The notes under the pieces: generated by a model
What the model saw: only the letters and a program-made list of their open reading frames with translations
What the model was told of the DNA's origin: nothing
The model's database searches: none
Translations under genes and position numbers: made by a program
Origin: Candidatus Peregrinibacteria bacterium CG11_big_fil_rev_8_21_14_0_20_46_8
GTDB taxonomy: Bacteria > Patescibacteriota > Gracilibacteria > UBA1369 > UM-FILTER-53-11
NCBI GenBank assembly: GCA_002796025.1
Contig: PCVQ01000053.1
Location: 1-13,278, forward strand
Direction: 5' to 3'
DNA: 13,278 nt
Shown: positions 12,992-13,278 of the stretch, one piece after another
Layout of the letters: every line of letters begins with the position of its first letter
How positions within the stretch are numbered: the first letter of the stretch is position 1

Positions 12992-13000
12992 TGGCATAAT
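12992..13000 (+). promoter_or_regulatory. Extended -10 promoter for leaderless LCP-gene mRNA
   Basis: TG-G-CATAAT begins two bases after the CAP-protein stop codon. The hexamer matches at five of six positions and ends at 13000, so the predicted start site is 13007, the G of the GTG start codon. The whole 17-base gap between the genes is promoter. Confidence 0.65.
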
Positions 13001-13006
13001 ATTGCC

Positions 13007-13278
13007 GTGAACGGATTCGAACGAAAAAAAATCACTAAATTTTCTCCTGCAGAACGCAAAAAAATACGGCATCATATTTTTGCCGCTGTCGGAGTGCTCT
13101 TTATTCTGTTCTTTCTTTTTCAAGCCGGTGCGCGTGTTATCGACGGCTTAAGCGGAACAAAAGCAGTCCGTTTTATTACGAGCTTTTTAGGCAGAGATTT
13201 ATTAGTGGATGAAGATGGACATACAAATATTCTCTTACTCGGTGTAGGCGGAAAAAATCATGATGGCGGAACACTGAC
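13007..13278 (+). CDS. LytR-CpsA-Psr (LCP) family protein, N-terminal part
   Basis: The frame starts at GTG 13007 and is open to the window end, giving 90 complete codons; the rest lies outside. A short basic cytoplasmic segment (1-22) precedes one membrane helix (about 23-42), so the catalytic part is outside the cell. T-N-I-L-L-L-G-V-G-G-K-N-H-D-G-G-T-L-T (73-91) is the first conserved LCP motif, including the D and the following region that binds the pyrophosphate of the lipid-linked substrate. LCP enzymes transfer glycopolymers from lipid carriers to the cell wall or to surface proteins; older annotation calls them transcriptional attenuators. GTG is chosen because the promoter spacing and the membrane topology agree with it. 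Its neighbour is a surface protein with a wall-binding region, in keeping with an envelope role. Confidence 0.88.
   Translation, partial: MNGFERKKITKFSPAERKKIRHHIFAAVGVLFILFFLFQAGARVIDGLSGTKAVRFITSFLGRDLLVDEDGHTNILLLGVGGKNHDGGTL

Noticed and set aside
1..13278. tRNA, rRNA or CRISPR array
   Set aside because: No cloverleaf with a CCA-like acceptor pattern, no rRNA-like stretch and no regularly spaced repeats of CRISPR length were seen when reading both strands.

Overview
Organism. The window looks like chromosome from an uncultured bacterium of about 45-50% GC, most likely a Patescibacteria/CPR lineage. The case rests on small compact genes, a very short ComEC, an adenosylcobalamin-dependent ribonucleotide reductase, a cell-surface CAP-domain protein and an LCP-family protein. 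This placement is inference: no rRNA or ribosomal protein is present. TGA ends several genes here (integrase, second methyltransferase, first VOC gene), so the TGA-as-glycine code of Gracilibacteria is not in use. No start codon in the window is preceded by a convincing Shine-Dalgarno sequence. Four genes instead carry an extended -10 promoter (TGN-TANNNT) placed so that transcription should begin on the first base of the start codon, i.e. leaderless mRNAs.

Layout, left part (1-5037). The 3' end of a class II ribonucleotide reductase gene (nrdJ) is followed by a hairpin terminator. Next comes a 552-residue charged, helical, repeat-containing protein of unknown function. Two tandem membrane-anchored methyltransferases follow, resembling the FAM173/ANTKMT lysine methyltransferases. 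Converging on them from the minus strand is a two-gene overlapping unit: a tyrosine recombinase followed by a short ComEC DNA-uptake channel.

Middle part (5889-8709), the most interesting region. Divergent from the recombinase is what looks like an integron. An attI-like region contains repeated GTTCG boxes and ends at a GTTATCGG core. It is followed by a cassette of about 750 bp that carries a P-loop kinase-like gene and ends in a folded attC-like site of roughly 125 bp. The left arm of that site (CCGATAAC) is the exact inverse of the first bases of the cassette, as expected if the cassette was once a circle. A second, AT-rich segment with an MFS transporter begins at the next core (GTTATATG), but I find no attC after it. 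The MFS gene runs directly into a GC-richer VOC-fold gene. The recombinase lacks the extra segment that defines classical IntI enzymes, so this may be a non-canonical integron, or an integron-like use of a XerC/D-type enzyme.

Right part (8710-13278). Host-like genes return: a VOC protein and an AHSA1-type SRPBCC protein on the plus strand, then a lipoprotein on the minus strand. The lipoprotein is divergent from a large secreted protein with an SLH-like N-terminus and two CAP domains, the second degenerate. The window ends in the first 90 codons of an LCP (LytR-CpsA-Psr) family protein. The last three form a cell-envelope neighbourhood with back-to-back and head-to-tail leaderless promoters.
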